DNA from: an uncultured Lachnospiraceae bacterium
Lineage (GTDB): Bacteria > Bacillota > Clostridia > Lachnospirales > Lachnospiraceae
Direction: 5' to 3'
DNA length: 64,000 bases
NCBI GenBank assembly: GCA_910576815.1
Contig: CAJTKA010000015.1
Location: forward strand, 13,947-77,946
The notes beneath the pieces are model-generated. The model had not been told where the DNA came from and did no database searches. It saw only the letters and a list, made by a program, of their open reading frames with translations. Shown here one piece after another: positions 47,578 through 56,872 of the stretch (position 1 is its first letter; each line of letters begins with the position of its first letter). Made by a program: the position numbers and the translations under genes.

Positions 47578-49095
47578 ATGACTGAAAAGAAACAGAAGAT
47601 CGCTGCTGTCATCAGCGTTATTGTTTTTATGATATTGTTACTGCCGATCGTGTATCTGACAGGAGTAAATCGGGCGAGTGGGGATGATTACGGATACGGT
47701 CTCTACACCAGGATGGCGTGGATGAGGACGCATTCTTTGGTGGAGGTGTTTAAGGGGATGTGTCAGACCGTTAAGGAGTTTTACGGCGGCTGGCAGGGGA
47801 CCTGGTTCAGTATCGCGGTCTTTACGCTGCAGCCCGAAGTGTTTCATGATAAGGCATATGTCATCGTGGCGGTTTTGATGCTCTTTTTGTGGATCGCAAG
47901 TACCGCATATCTGTTTCGCGAAGTCTTGTGCAGGAAGCTGGGCTTTAGCGGCTGGAGCTGCCTGTTGATTGCGGTGTGGTTTCTGATCATCAGCATCGAG
48001 TTTATTCCCAATACCAGATCTTCCATTTACTGGTTCAACGGGTGTGCGCATTATATGCTGCCCTTTGCCATGTGTCAGGTGCTTACGGTATGGCTGCTTC
48101 GATACGGCGAAAGTTATCGGTGGCGCACCTTTGTCGGTATTTTGATTTTTATGACGCTGCTTGGCGGTTCCAACTATCAGGCGGCACTGTTTGGCCTGAT
48201 CGCGGCGTTTTATGCCTGCGCGTGGGGATTGCTTTTTCGGAAGGACAGACGGATTCTCCTCTTGGGTATCCCCATGCTGACAGAGCTTGTCGGCCTCGTG
48301 GTGAGTATGAAATCACCGGGGAACCTGGTGCGCGGCGGAAATGATTTTGGCTTCTCTGCGGCGAGGGCGTTTCAGACGATCGGCAGCTGTTTTGTGCACG
48401 CGGTAACGGATATCGGCGTCTATGCAGCAGAGAGGCCGCTGGCGCTGGTGGGTCTGCTGTTTTTATTCCTGCTTTTTTTGCTGCTGCTTAGGCAGCGGCA
48501 GGAGAGACTTGCCATTCCGCATCGCTTGATCCTCGGTATCATGCTTTTCTGCCTTTACAGCGCGATGCAGGCGCCGGAGCTTTATGCGGGGGTAACGGTC
48601 TCAAAGGGTGTGCCTAACACGAATTATCTGATCTTTTTGTTGACGGCAGCTTTTATCCTGCTGATGGCGGCTGACTGCCTTGTCGCCTGTCTGAAAAAGC
48701 GGGAACGGGCTGGCGCATCGCAGAAAGGCTTTTGGAGTGTGATCGTGGCAGGGCTGTTTGTCTGCGCCGTGCTTGGGCTGTTGAATCGGGGCGGGATCAA
48801 GCGGTGTGCCTCCTATGAAGCACTGGTTTACATAACTAGTGGACAGGCGGCTGATTTTAAAGAACAGATGGAGCTGCAGACACGGCTTTTGGAAGATGAC
48901 AGGGTGACGGATGCCGTCATTCCCGGGATCAACGACAGGCAGGGACCGCTGATGCATATGCCGGTCACGAAGAACAAGGACGCTTACACCAATCAGGTGA
49001 CAGGCAGGTTTTATGGCAAACAGAGCGTGGTCTCGATCGAACGTCCGGTTTGGATGGAGCGATATGCGGCGGAATATGGAATCGAAGCAAAGTAG
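47578..49095 (+). CDS. DUF6056-like multispanning membrane protein (GT-C-like)
   Basis: A 505-residue protein with about 11 helices. After the first helix comes VNRASGDDYGYGLYT (DD at 36-37) and, later in the same loop, GGWQGTWFSIAVF, which I associate with the DUF6056 family of Firmicutes glycan loci. The DD(W/Y)G motif is shared with the protein at 41788. The ATG at 47578 has GGGGGAGAA upstream and begins at the hydrophobic N-terminus. A likely extracytoplasmic glycosyltransferase or glycan transporter; function is not established. Confidence 0.72.
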   Translation: MTEKKQKIAAVISVIVFMILLLPIVYLTGVNRASGDDYGYGLYTRMAWMRTHSLVEVFKGMCQTVKEFYGGWQGTWFSIAVFTLQPEVFHDKAYVIVAVLMLFLWIASTAYLFREVLCRKLGFSGWSCLLIAVWFLIISIEFIPNTRSSIYWFNGCAHYMLPFAMCQVLTVWLLRYGESYRWRTFVGILIFMTLLGGSNYQAALFGLIAAFYACAWGLLFRKDRRILLLGIPMLTELVGLVVSMKSPGNLVRGGNDFGFSAARAFQTIGSCFVHAVTDIGVYAAERPLALVGLLFLFLLFLLLLRQRQERLAIPHRLILGIMLFCLYSAMQAPELYAGVTVSKGVPNTNYLIFLLTAAFILLMAADCLVACLKKRERAGASQKGFWSVIVAGLFVCAVLGLLNRGGIKRCASYEALVYITSGQAADFKEQMELQTRLLEDDRVTDAVIPGINDRQGPLMHMPVTKNKDAYTNQVTGRFYGKQSVVSIERPVWMERYAAEYGIEAK

Positions 49096-49182
49096 AAGCA
49101 GTCTGAGAAGTGGAAACGGGATCGAGGCAGAAGTAGAAGGCATTTAAGTGAAATCGGGACAGAATGGAAACGGGATATACGG

Positions 49183-49659
49183 ATGAAGACAGTCAGGGCA
49201 TTATTTGATAAATATCGGGATTTTATAATGGAGGTCATCCATTTCGGGATGGTGGGTGTGATCAATACCCTGATGGGCTGGGGCATCATGGCGCTGCTCT
49301 ATAATCTGATCCACATGAATTATTGGCTCTCCAGCGGGATCTCCTACTTTATCGGCAGCGTATTTTCCTATCACGCGAACGCGAAACTGACCTTTAAGGT
49401 GGAGGAGCGGGACAAGTGGCTGCCCTGGCGTTTTGCGATCAATATCATCGTCTGTTATCTGGTTTCTTTCAGCGTGGCCAAACCGCTGGTTGCCAGGTTG
49501 ATCGAACTTACGGGTCTGGCACGCGGAGGCGGGCTGTCGCAGGCACTGTTTGAAAATATCGCCATGATCTTTGGCATGGGGATCTTTATTGTGATGAACT
49601 TTTTTGGACAGAAATTGTTTGTATTCAAAACGCGGAAGCGCGGGCAGATAGAAAAATGA
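49183..49659 (+). CDS. GtrA-family membrane protein
   Basis: A 158-residue protein with four helices. FGMVGVINTLMGWGIMALLY, the HANAKLTFKV segment and the ending MNFFGQKLFVFK are GtrA/DUF2070-type features. GtrA proteins are proposed to flip polyprenyl-phosphate-linked sugars made by GtrB-type enzymes to the outer face. No GtrB gene is adjacent, but four DPM1/GtrB-like genes lie elsewhere in the window. It lies between two multispanning GT-C-like genes in one operon. Confidence 0.9.
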   Translation: MKTVRALFDKYRDFIMEVIHFGMVGVINTLMGWGIMALLYNLIHMNYWLSSGISYFIGSVFSYHANAKLTFKVEERDKWLPWRFAINIIVCYLVSFSVAKPLVARLIELTGLARGGGLSQALFENIAMIFGMGIFIVMNFFGQKLFVFKTRKRGQIEK

Positions 49660-49703
49660 CGTGCGTGTCATCTGCACGGCGGACAGGTTGAAAGGGACTG
49701 GCG

Positions 49704-51590
49704 ATGAATAAATTGACCGGGCGGAAATGGTTTCGATGGTTAACAAAATATTGGTTCCTGTTTCCCGTCATCGGGTTCCCGCTGTTTGCGGCAGTGATTT
49801 TTTTTGCCTACGGGGAGCGCAGCTATATCGGCGTCCATGACAATATGGACCTGTTTTTGGCGCAGTTTCAGATGCTGAAAAATACGGGTTCTTTCTGGAA
49901 ACACGGAGTGGATGTGCCATTTTTGGGAGGCGTGAGCAGAAATGATCTCCCCTCGGAGTTTTCTCTTTACAGTCTGCTCTATATGCTCTTTCCTACGTAT
50001 ATTGCCTATATTTTGGGCCTATTGGGAAAAATGCTGTTGGGAATGTTCTCCTTTTGGTTGTTGGCAAGTGAACTTCTTGGCGACCGTTACCTACGGGTCC
50101 GCCCGATCGTCTTTATGACGGGGCTTTGTTATGGAGCGCTCTGGGTTTTTCCCGCCTTTGGCTTTGCCTTTGCCTCGATCCCGCTGTGTGTGTATATCCT
50201 GATTCGGATTTATCGTGGGCAAAAGGCGGTGGGTTGGTGGTATCCGGCACTGTTTGCCTATCCGTTGGTATCCTATTTTTCCTATCATGGTATTTTTATT
50301 TTGGGATATCTGGCACTGTTTGTTTTGTGGCTGTTTGGCAGGCTGGTTTATCGGCGGTCACGCAGCAGGCATGACGAGGTACAGGGTAGCGCGGAAGGAA
50401 CGGCGCTAAGTAATGCGAGAGATGGGCACAGCGGCGTACAAACGACAGCACAGGGCAGTGTGCGGGGAGAGGATGGTCGAATCGTCCTGCGGATGCTGCT
50501 TGCGCTTCTTGTGCTGGCTGCGGGCTATGTGGCCTGCGAGTATCGATTGTTTGGGCAGATGCTTTTCAGTGATGAAGTGACGATCCGCTCCTCCATTGTT
50601 AACGCAAGCCTTTCTCCCGCAGAAGTGTTTGCGGAGATTTGGCAGGTGTTTCGGGAGGGGATCTTTCATGCGGACAGCGTACACGGAAAGGTGGTCGTTC
50701 CCGTCTGTGCGCTCTATTTTGTGATCAATAACGGATGTTATGTGCTAAAACGGGAATGGAAGCGAATGTTTCGAGATCCCTTCAATTTGATTATGCTCTT
50801 TATCGTTTTTAACTGCGCGGTGTACGGTCTCTACGACTTTGAGCCGCTGCGCTCGTTGGTGGAGAAACTGATCCCGCCGCTTGAGGGCTGGCAGTTTAAC
50901 CGCACCATTTTTTTCAATCCTTTCCTCTGGTATGCGGCGCTGTTTGCGGTGCTGTGTAAGCTCTACGAAGGAGGGCTGTGGCGGGTGTGGCTGGCAAACG
51001 GCATTGCCTGCCTGGCGCTGCTTGCGGTGATCCTGACACCGAACCGCTATAATGATTTATATCATACCTGTTATAACAGAGCCTATGAATATTATCACGG
51101 CACGGAGGTGGACGAGCTTTCCTACGAACAGTTCTATGCCGAAGACCTGTTTGCAAAGATCAAGGCGGATATCGGCTATCAGGGTGAATGGGCAGCCGCC
51201 TACGGTTTCCATCCGGCGGTGCTTGAGTATAACGGGATCGCCACGCTCGACGGGTATCTGGGCTTTTATTCCCAACGCTACAAGGAGGCGTTTCGAGAGA
51301 TCATTGCGCCTGCTTTAGAGCGGGTGGAGGCCACCAGGATCTACTATGACGACTGGGGCGCGAGAGCCTATCTGTATTCCGGGACGGATCTAAGCATCGT
51401 GAGCGCCACCAAGACAGTGTATGCCACGGACGACCGTATTTATATAGATGGGCAAGCGTTTCGAAATCTTGGCGGGGAATATCTTTTTTCCAGGATCAGG
51501 CTCTCCAACGCGGAGGAGGTCGGGCTGTCCCTGATGGGGGAGTATATCGCAGAGGACGGGAGTATGTCAATTTATGTGTATGATATGTAA
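49704..51590 (+). CDS. YfhO/DUF6044-like multispanning membrane protein
   Basis: A 628-residue protein with about 12 helices and a soluble C-terminal domain from about 470. The first external loop reads GERSYIGVHDNMDLFLAQFQ, with GGVSRNDLPSEFSLYSLLY following, a pattern I associate with DUF6044, related to YfhO. A hydrophilic cytoplasmic insertion (about 215-255; DEVQGSAEGTALSNARDG) is unusual. YfhO-type proteins are GT-C-like enzymes implicated in lipoteichoic acid glycosylation. AGGGA precedes the ATG. It follows GtrA by 44 bases. Confidence 0.75.
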   Translation: MNKLTGRKWFRWLTKYWFLFPVIGFPLFAAVIFFAYGERSYIGVHDNMDLFLAQFQMLKNTGSFWKHGVDVPFLGGVSRNDLPSEFSLYSLLYMLFPTYIAYILGLLGKMLLGMFSFWLLASELLGDRYLRVRPIVFMTGLCYGALWVFPAFGFAFASIPLCVYILIRIYRGQKAVGWWYPALFAYPLVSYFSYHGIFILGYLALFVLWLFGRLVYRRSRSRHDEVQGSAEGTALSNARDGHSGVQTTAQGSVRGEDGRIVLRMLLALLVLAAGYVACEYRLFGQMLFSDEVTIRSSIVNASLSPAEVFAEIWQVFREGIFHADSVHGKVVVPVCALYFVINNGCYVLKREWKRMFRDPFNLIMLFIVFNCAVYGLYDFEPLRSLVEKLIPPLEGWQFNRTIFFNPFLWYAALFAVLCKLYEGGLWRVWLANGIACLALLAVILTPNRYNDLYHTCYNRAYEYYHGTEVDELSYEQFYAEDLFAKIKADIGYQGEWAAAYGFHPAVLEYNGIATLDGYLGFYSQRYKEAFREIIAPALERVEATRIYYDDWGARAYLYSGTDLSIVSATKTVYATDDRIYIDGQAFRNLGGEYLFSRIRLSNAEEVGLSLMGEYIAEDGSMSIYVYDM

Positions 51591-51686
51591 TATGCAGGAT
51601 CGCTGTTTTGGAAAGCGGAAGGCAGCGAGAGCGTGCCTGCGACAGAAACAGTAATTCCGCATGAAATAACAAGGAGGAGTCATCAT

Positions 51687-52667
51687 ATGCCGATCAGAGT
51701 ACACAATTTCGGGGGCGTGATTGGCTGGAATGCCAAAAAATATCTGCCATGGATCGCCAGCGAGAGTTATCTGAAACTGCAGTTTATCAGCCGCAGGAGA
51801 TCCCAGAAAGGGTATATCGAGTATTTTTTAAGTCATGAGGAGGCGCCGCATCCGCTGGTGGTGAACTTAGAGACGGTGAACCGCTGCAACAGCACTTGTG
51901 AATTTTGTACCGCTAATATTCATGCGGAAAAACGTCCCTATAAAAAGATGGACGATGCGCTCTACTACTCTGTCATCGACCAGCTTCGTGACTGGAATTA
52001 CAAAGGGCATCTGACGCTTTATGGCAACAATGAGCCCTGGCTGGACACGCGCATCGTGGAATTTCATAAATATGCCAGAGAGCAGCTTCCCGATGCTTTT
52101 ATCTTCATGTCCACCAATGGCCTGCTCCTCAACGTGGACAAGGTGAAACAGATCATCCCTTACGTGGACCAGCTCATCATCAACAATTACGGGCTGGAGA
52201 TGAAGATGCATGATAATGTGCAGATCATCTATGACTATGTAAAGGCGCATCCTGAAGAATTTCGTGACGTGGATATCCTGATACAGATCCGTTATCTGAA
52301 AGAAGTGTTGACAAACCGCGCAGGCAGCGCCCCTAACAAGCAGTCCAAAGGAAAGATCATCAAAGAGACTTGCCTGATGCCTTTTACGGACGTGTGGATC
52401 ACGCCCTTTGGAAAGATGGGGATCTGTTGCTGCGATAATTTTGAGGTGACGGAGCTGGCGGATCTGAATACGACGCCCTTGCGGGAAGGCTGGAACAGCG
52501 ATAAATACAGGAAGCTGCGGGAGGCGATCGCCACAGGCAGGCACAATTATCCCTTCTGTAAGAATTGCGATTTTATCGATGCGGGACTGCGTATGGACGC
52601 CGTGGACGATGTCTTAAAACACAGACAGATGCACGGCGCGAGACAGTCGATGTTCAAGAAAAAGTAG
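51687..52667 (+). CDS. Radical SAM / SPASM-domain enzyme
   Basis: A 326-residue protein. CNSTCEFC (Cys67, Cys71, Cys74) is the CxxxCxxC motif binding the SAM-cleaving [4Fe-4S] cluster. ITPFGKMGICCCDNFE and the later FCKNCDF are SPASM-type cysteines for auxiliary clusters. The ATG at 51687 is set by AAGGAGG; the frame is open for 54 bases more. SPASM enzymes modify peptides or sugars (for example dehydrogenation or epimerisation). No peptide substrate gene is recognised nearby, so a sugar or lipid-linked glycan substrate is plausible. It sits between a GT-C-like and an esterase gene. Confidence 0.9.
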   Translation: MPIRVHNFGGVIGWNAKKYLPWIASESYLKLQFISRRRSQKGYIEYFLSHEEAPHPLVVNLETVNRCNSTCEFCTANIHAEKRPYKKMDDALYYSVIDQLRDWNYKGHLTLYGNNEPWLDTRIVEFHKYAREQLPDAFIFMSTNGLLLNVDKVKQIIPYVDQLIINNYGLEMKMHDNVQIIYDYVKAHPEEFRDVDILIQIRYLKEVLTNRAGSAPNKQSKGKIIKETCLMPFTDVWITPFGKMGICCCDNFEVTELADLNTTPLREGWNSDKYRKLREAIATGRHNYPFCKNCDFIDAGLRMDAVDDVLKHRQMHGARQSMFKKK

Positions 52668-52701
52668 GCAGTTTATCACAACTTTTATGAGGGCAGAACA
52701 A

Positions 52702-53721
52702 ATGAGAAAAAGGATGATGGCGGCACTGTGTATGGCAGCAGTCTCTCTGGTGTTTGCGGGCTGCGGGGGCCGTGCGGGAACGGCAGCGCAGGATAGCAGT
52801 CAGGCAGGGCAGGAAAGCCAGGATACAGAGGAACATGACGGCAGCGAAGCGGCCGACATGACAGAAGACGAGAAGGATCAGGGTACGCAGGAACGGGGCG
52901 GCAGTGCGGCGCAGGAGAGCGCTGAAACAGCCTCCGAGAAGACGGATAACGGGCAGGAGGAGCCGGCATCTGCAGGGGAGGAAACCGCGCAGCTTGCGGG
53001 AAAATCCATTTCCATCCTCGGGGACAGCATTTCCACCTTCCGCGGTCATAACCCCGAAGGGTACGCTGTTTTTTTCCCGGACTACGGAGCAGTACAGGCG
53101 GTGGAGGATACCTGGTGGCATCGGGTCGTGGATGATCTGGAGCTCACCCTTTACCAAAACGGTTCCAACGCGGGTGCTACCGTTGTCGGAGATTCCACGG
53201 GCATGGAGGATCCGCTTTGCGCTGTCAATGAACTGCGCACCGGTGCGCTCATGGGGCCGCAGGGGGCCTGCCCTGATATCATCCTCGTGTATCTGGGCAC
53301 CAATGACCTGTTAAATACGGTCCCGATGGGGGAAAATGACGGTACTGTGCTGGTGGAGGAGGGGGAGGTAGAAACCTTTAGCGATGCCTACTCGCTCATG
53401 CTGGATAAACTCCAGGCAAAATATCCGCTGGCGGATATTTATTGCTGTACCCTGCTTCCGGTGGGAGATTATGGAACAGAAACGCCCTATGTGGAGTTTG
53501 TGAACGGGGATGAACTGACGGCGGTGGATTACAGCGGAATCATTGTAAAAATTGCAAAGACCAGAGGACTTGGCGTGATCGATCTACAAAACTGCGGCGT
53601 TACCATTGAAAATCTGCATGAGATGACAAGTGACGGCGTGCATCCCACGGCAGACGGTATGGTTTGTATCGCGGAGGCGGTGAAGAAGGCGTTGACGAAG
53701 TGTCCATTTGCAGAACGATAG
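52702..53721 (+). CDS. Lipoprotein SGNH/GDSL hydrolase
   Basis: A 339-residue exported lipoprotein: the lipobox LVFAGC places the lipid-modified Cys at 21. A hydrophilic Gln/Glu/Ser-rich linker follows (about 24-100), then an SGNH domain with SISILGDSIST (Ser), a GSNAG turn, VYLGTNDLL (Asn) and SDGVHPTADG (Asp/His). It would work outside the cell as an esterase or acyltransferase on the glycan. The ATG at 52702 follows GAGGG; an ATG 15 bases earlier has no ribosome site. Confidence 0.9.
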   Translation: MRKRMMAALCMAAVSLVFAGCGGRAGTAAQDSSQAGQESQDTEEHDGSEAADMTEDEKDQGTQERGGSAAQESAETASEKTDNGQEEPASAGEETAQLAGKSISILGDSISTFRGHNPEGYAVFFPDYGAVQAVEDTWWHRVVDDLELTLYQNGSNAGATVVGDSTGMEDPLCAVNELRTGALMGPQGACPDIILVYLGTNDLLNTVPMGENDGTVLVEEGEVETFSDAYSLMLDKLQAKYPLADIYCCTLLPVGDYGTETPYVEFVNGDELTAVDYSGIIVKIAKTRGLGVIDLQNCGVTIENLHEMTSDGVHPTADGMVCIAEAVKKALTKCPFAER

Positions 53722-53738
53722 GGGAAAGGGCGGTGCGG

Positions 53739-54431
53739 ATGGCACAGGAAATGAGAACCAAAATGACGGTGGAAGTGCAAGGCATCCGTAAAGCTTACGG
53801 AAAGAAGCAGGTGCTTACGGATGCCTCTTTTTTTGCTGAGAGCGGGCAGTGCGTGGGCATACTCGGCGGAAACGGCAGCGGAAAATCGACGCTGCTGTCG
53901 ATCCTTTCGGGCGTGCGCAGGGCGGATGGCGGCTCCTTTTTTTATGGGGAGACAGAGCTTTTGCATCACCTCGGGCGGATTTCCGATGTGCTTGGCTATG
54001 TTCCGCAGGCGGATCCGCTGATGGAGGAACTTTCCGCTTGGGACAATCTGCGGATGTGGCATGATAAGGCGACCTTAGAGAGGGAGCTTGCGGGGGGCGC
54101 TCTGGCTTTTTTGGGGATCGACGGTTTCTTAAAGACGCCTGTACGCAAACTGTCGGGCGGTATGAGAAAGCGACTGTCCCTTGCCTGCGCGATGGCTTCC
54201 CGCCCGGGGATCCTGGTGCTCGACGAGCCTTCGGCAGCTCTGGATTTGGTCTGTAAGGAGAATATCATCCGCTGCCTGACGGCTTACAAGGAGGCGGGCG
54301 GCATCATTCTGCTGACGACCCATGATGTATGGGACCTTTCACTGTGTGACAAGTGCTTGATCCTGAAAGAAGGCAGCCTGCACGCCTATGAATACGACGG
54401 CGATGTCCATAAGCTTGCGGAGGCTTTGTAG
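53739..54431 (+). CDS. ABC transporter ATP-binding protein
   Basis: A 230-residue ATPase subunit: Walker A GGNGSGKST (43-51), Q-loop in GYVPQADPLMEELSAWDNL, signature LSGGMRKRLSLA (138-149), Walker B ILVLDEPSAALD (158-169) and the H-loop LLTTHD. It resembles the CcmA/NatA class used with ABC-2 permeases. Starts at 53739, 53751 and 53763 are possible; 53739 follows AAAGGGCGG. The next gene begins directly after its stop, so the three transporter genes are one unit. Confidence 0.93.
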   Translation: MAQEMRTKMTVEVQGIRKAYGKKQVLTDASFFAESGQCVGILGGNGSGKSTLLSILSGVRRADGGSFFYGETELLHHLGRISDVLGYVPQADPLMEELSAWDNLRMWHDKATLERELAGGALAFLGIDGFLKTPVRKLSGGMRKRLSLACAMASRPGILVLDEPSAALDLVCKENIIRCLTAYKEAGGIILLTTHDVWDLSLCDKCLILKEGSLHAYEYDGDVHKLAEAL

Positions 54432-55670
54432 ATGAGAAGGATAGCAGGGTTTTTTCTGGCACAACTAAAGCGTGTCTGCCGTCTGCTGCAGGTACAGATG
54501 GGGGTCAGCCTGATGATCTGTTCCTGTGCGGGTGTTTTGGCTGCCGTATTGGTAGCGCAGGGGGCAGGCGAAGGGCAGCAGCGATATCGGATCGGGCTGG
54601 TGGGGGACGTCTCGGGTTCCTATCTGGGCTTTGGATTTGCCGCGCTGCAGACGATGGATGATTCGCGTCTGATGATCGAGCTTCTTGAGATGACGGAGAC
54701 GGAGGCGGAGGCAGCGCTTGCGCAAGGTGAGCTCACAGCCGTGGTGCGGGTGCCGGACGATTTTTTGGATGCCATTATCTATGGGGATAATGACACGTGT
54801 GTCACATACTCGGCGGCTGCGGGACAGACGCAGTTGGGGTATACGGTGATGGGAGAGATCGCGGATGTGGCCTCCACGCTGGTGACGGCTTCTCAGAGCG
54901 CGATTTACGGGATGCAGCGTGCGCTTTATGAGAATGGAAGGGCAGACAGGGTCAGCGCAGAGACGGATAAATTCAATCTCATGCTGATCAATCTGGTGCT
55001 TTCCCGCAGCGGTTTTAGCGAGGTGGAAATCTTAGGTTATGCGGAAGGACTCAGCCTGGAGGCCTATTACTTTTGCAGGATCGTTCTTTTGCTGCCGCTT
55101 TTGGCGGGACTTTCCGGCGGGGTCTTTTTCCTTTACCGCAAGAATGCTCTGGCCGGGATGTTAAAGGCAGGAGGCGTGGGGGCGCTTTCACAGATCGTGG
55201 GAGAGTATCTGGCATATCTGGGATTTTTGTGCGCGGGCTTTCTTCTTCCCGTCTTTCTTTTGGCGCAGGGATTGGAACGGGCGCTTATTTCGCTGCCGGA
55301 GTGGGAAGGTGTGGGCGCTGCGCCTTTTTTGGCGCTGCTTCCCGCGTTTTTTATGGCGACGGCAATGTTTGCGGCGCTCCAGTTTTTTCTGTATGAGCTG
55401 GCGGACGGGATCGTGAATGGGCTGATGCTGCAACTGTTTGTCGGCGCGGGGATGGCGTATCTAGCGGGGTATTTTTATCCGAGCGCCTTTTTCCCGCAGC
55501 GGCTGCGTTCTGTGGGAGCATTTCTCCCCTCGGGAGCGGCGGCGCGGTTGGTAGAGGGCAGCTTTTTGGAGAGGTCGGCGCAGGGTGCGGGAGTGGCGGT
55601 CATCGTATGGCTGGCGGTGTTTCTGCTGCTGGCAGCCGTGGTCAGACAAAGACGGATCCTGAGAGGATAG
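54432..55670 (+). CDS. ABC-2 type permease with large external domain
   Basis: A 412-residue permease. A first helix (about 20-42) is followed by roughly 170 external residues containing a QGELTAVVRVPDDFLDAIIY-type region, then about six helices. This layout is the ABC2_membrane_3/YhgE-like one rather than the classic Wzm type. It pairs with a second permease, 55736, of the same layout, suggesting a heterodimer. Possible cargo: drug-like, lipid or peptide; glycan export is not shown. Confidence 0.85.
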   Translation: MRRIAGFFLAQLKRVCRLLQVQMGVSLMICSCAGVLAAVLVAQGAGEGQQRYRIGLVGDVSGSYLGFGFAALQTMDDSRLMIELLEMTETEAEAALAQGELTAVVRVPDDFLDAIIYGDNDTCVTYSAAAGQTQLGYTVMGEIADVASTLVTASQSAIYGMQRALYENGRADRVSAETDKFNLMLINLVLSRSGFSEVEILGYAEGLSLEAYYFCRIVLLLPLLAGLSGGVFFLYRKNALAGMLKAGGVGALSQIVGEYLAYLGFLCAGFLLPVFLLAQGLERALISLPEWEGVGAAPFLALLPAFFMATAMFAALQFFLYELADGIVNGLMLQLFVGAGMAYLAGYFYPSAFFPQRLRSVGAFLPSGAAARLVEGSFLERSAQGAGVAVIVWLAVFLLLAAVVRQRRILRG

Positions 55671-55735
55671 AACTGATATCGGCATTGTGGCGGAGAAAAA
55701 GGTGCGGAGAGAAATGAGCAGGAAGGAGGAAGCGG

Positions 55736-56872
55736 ATGCTCACGAAGATTGGCAATATGTTTGTGAGAGGATGGTTGATACAAAAACGTCTGCTTTGTAA
55801 ATACAGTTTCCTGCTTCTGCTTGCGCTGCCGCTCCTGTTTGCGGCGGGGCTTTCAAGGCTTGCCAAGGAGGAGAGCGGGATCGCGGCCATCGCCCTGTAT
55901 GTGCCGAAGGACGATGCGACGGCAAAGCAGGTGGAAGAGAGGCTGCTTGGCAAAAAGAGTGCCTTTCGCTATCTTTCCTGTGAGACCGGAGAGGAGGCTG
56001 TGGCGCTGGTGGAGGCAGGGGCGGCGGATGCCGCCTGGCTCTTTTCCGAGGAGATGGAGGAGACGCTGCGCGAGCTTGCGGAAAAGCGGCGGGTGCGCCC
56101 TCTGGTCAAGGTGGTGGAACGGCGGGACAGCGTGCCCCTGCTCCTGGCAAGGGAGACGCTGTCGGCGGCGGTCTATCCCGCCTTTTCCTATGCTGTCTAT
56201 GAGAGTTATGTGACACAGGATCTGGGATTGACAGAGCTTACCGATGAGATGATTCGTCAAACCTATGAAAGCGTGGCTGTGACGGGCAGTCTGTTTGCAC
56301 CTGTCTATGCGGATGGGAGTAATGTGGAAACGGAGGATGTCAGTTATGTGCAGGCGCCTCTCAGAGGGATCCTTGCGATCTGGCTTGTCTTTCTGGGGCT
56401 TGCCGCGGTCCTTTCTTTTATGCAGGACGAGGAGAGGGGTGTCTATGGCAGACTGTCCGGAGTCAGACGCTTTCTGGCATTTTACGGCGTAGGGGGCGTG
56501 TATCTTTTAGACGGGACGGCAGTCCTTCTGTTGTGCTGTAAGCTGTGCGGCGTGTTTACGGATGTTTTGCGGGAAGTGGTGTGCGCGGCAGTCTTTGCCT
56601 GCTGCGTGCTGGCATTTGTCAATTTACTGCGGCTTTTGTGCCGAACGCCAAGGTGGATCGGGGTCATTCTGCTGCCGCTTGCGGCGGCGATGCTTGCGCT
56701 CTGCCCGATCTTTCTGGACCTGCAAAAGTGCAGGGCGGGAAAACGGCTTCTCCCACCCTGGTATTATCTGCAATCTATTCATAACACACGTTATTTGTAC
56801 CAAATGGCCGTTTATACGGCGGTGTTGGTTCTGATTGGCGCCGTGATACAGCGCCTGCGCAAGGAAGCCTAA
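55736..56872 (+). CDS. ABC-2 type permease, second subunit
   Basis: A 378-residue permease with the same arrangement as the previous gene: first helix about 20-41, external region about 45-205 (GAADAAWLFSEEMEETL, then a PLVKVVERRDSVPLLLA segment), about six helices after. AGGAGG six bases before the ATG fixes the start. It is similar in design, but not closely in sequence, to the 412-residue subunit. Its end overlaps the convergent flavoprotein gene by four bases. Confidence 0.83.
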   Translation: MLTKIGNMFVRGWLIQKRLLCKYSFLLLLALPLLFAAGLSRLAKEESGIAAIALYVPKDDATAKQVEERLLGKKSAFRYLSCETGEEAVALVEAGAADAAWLFSEEMEETLRELAEKRRVRPLVKVVERRDSVPLLLARETLSAAVYPAFSYAVYESYVTQDLGLTELTDEMIRQTYESVAVTGSLFAPVYADGSNVETEDVSYVQAPLRGILAIWLVFLGLAAVLSFMQDEERGVYGRLSGVRRFLAFYGVGGVYLLDGTAVLLLCCKLCGVFTDVLREVVCAAVFACCVLAFVNLLRLLCRTPRWIGVILLPLAAAMLALCPIFLDLQKCRAGKRLLPPWYYLQSIHNTRYLYQMAVYTAVLVLIGAVIQRLRKEA

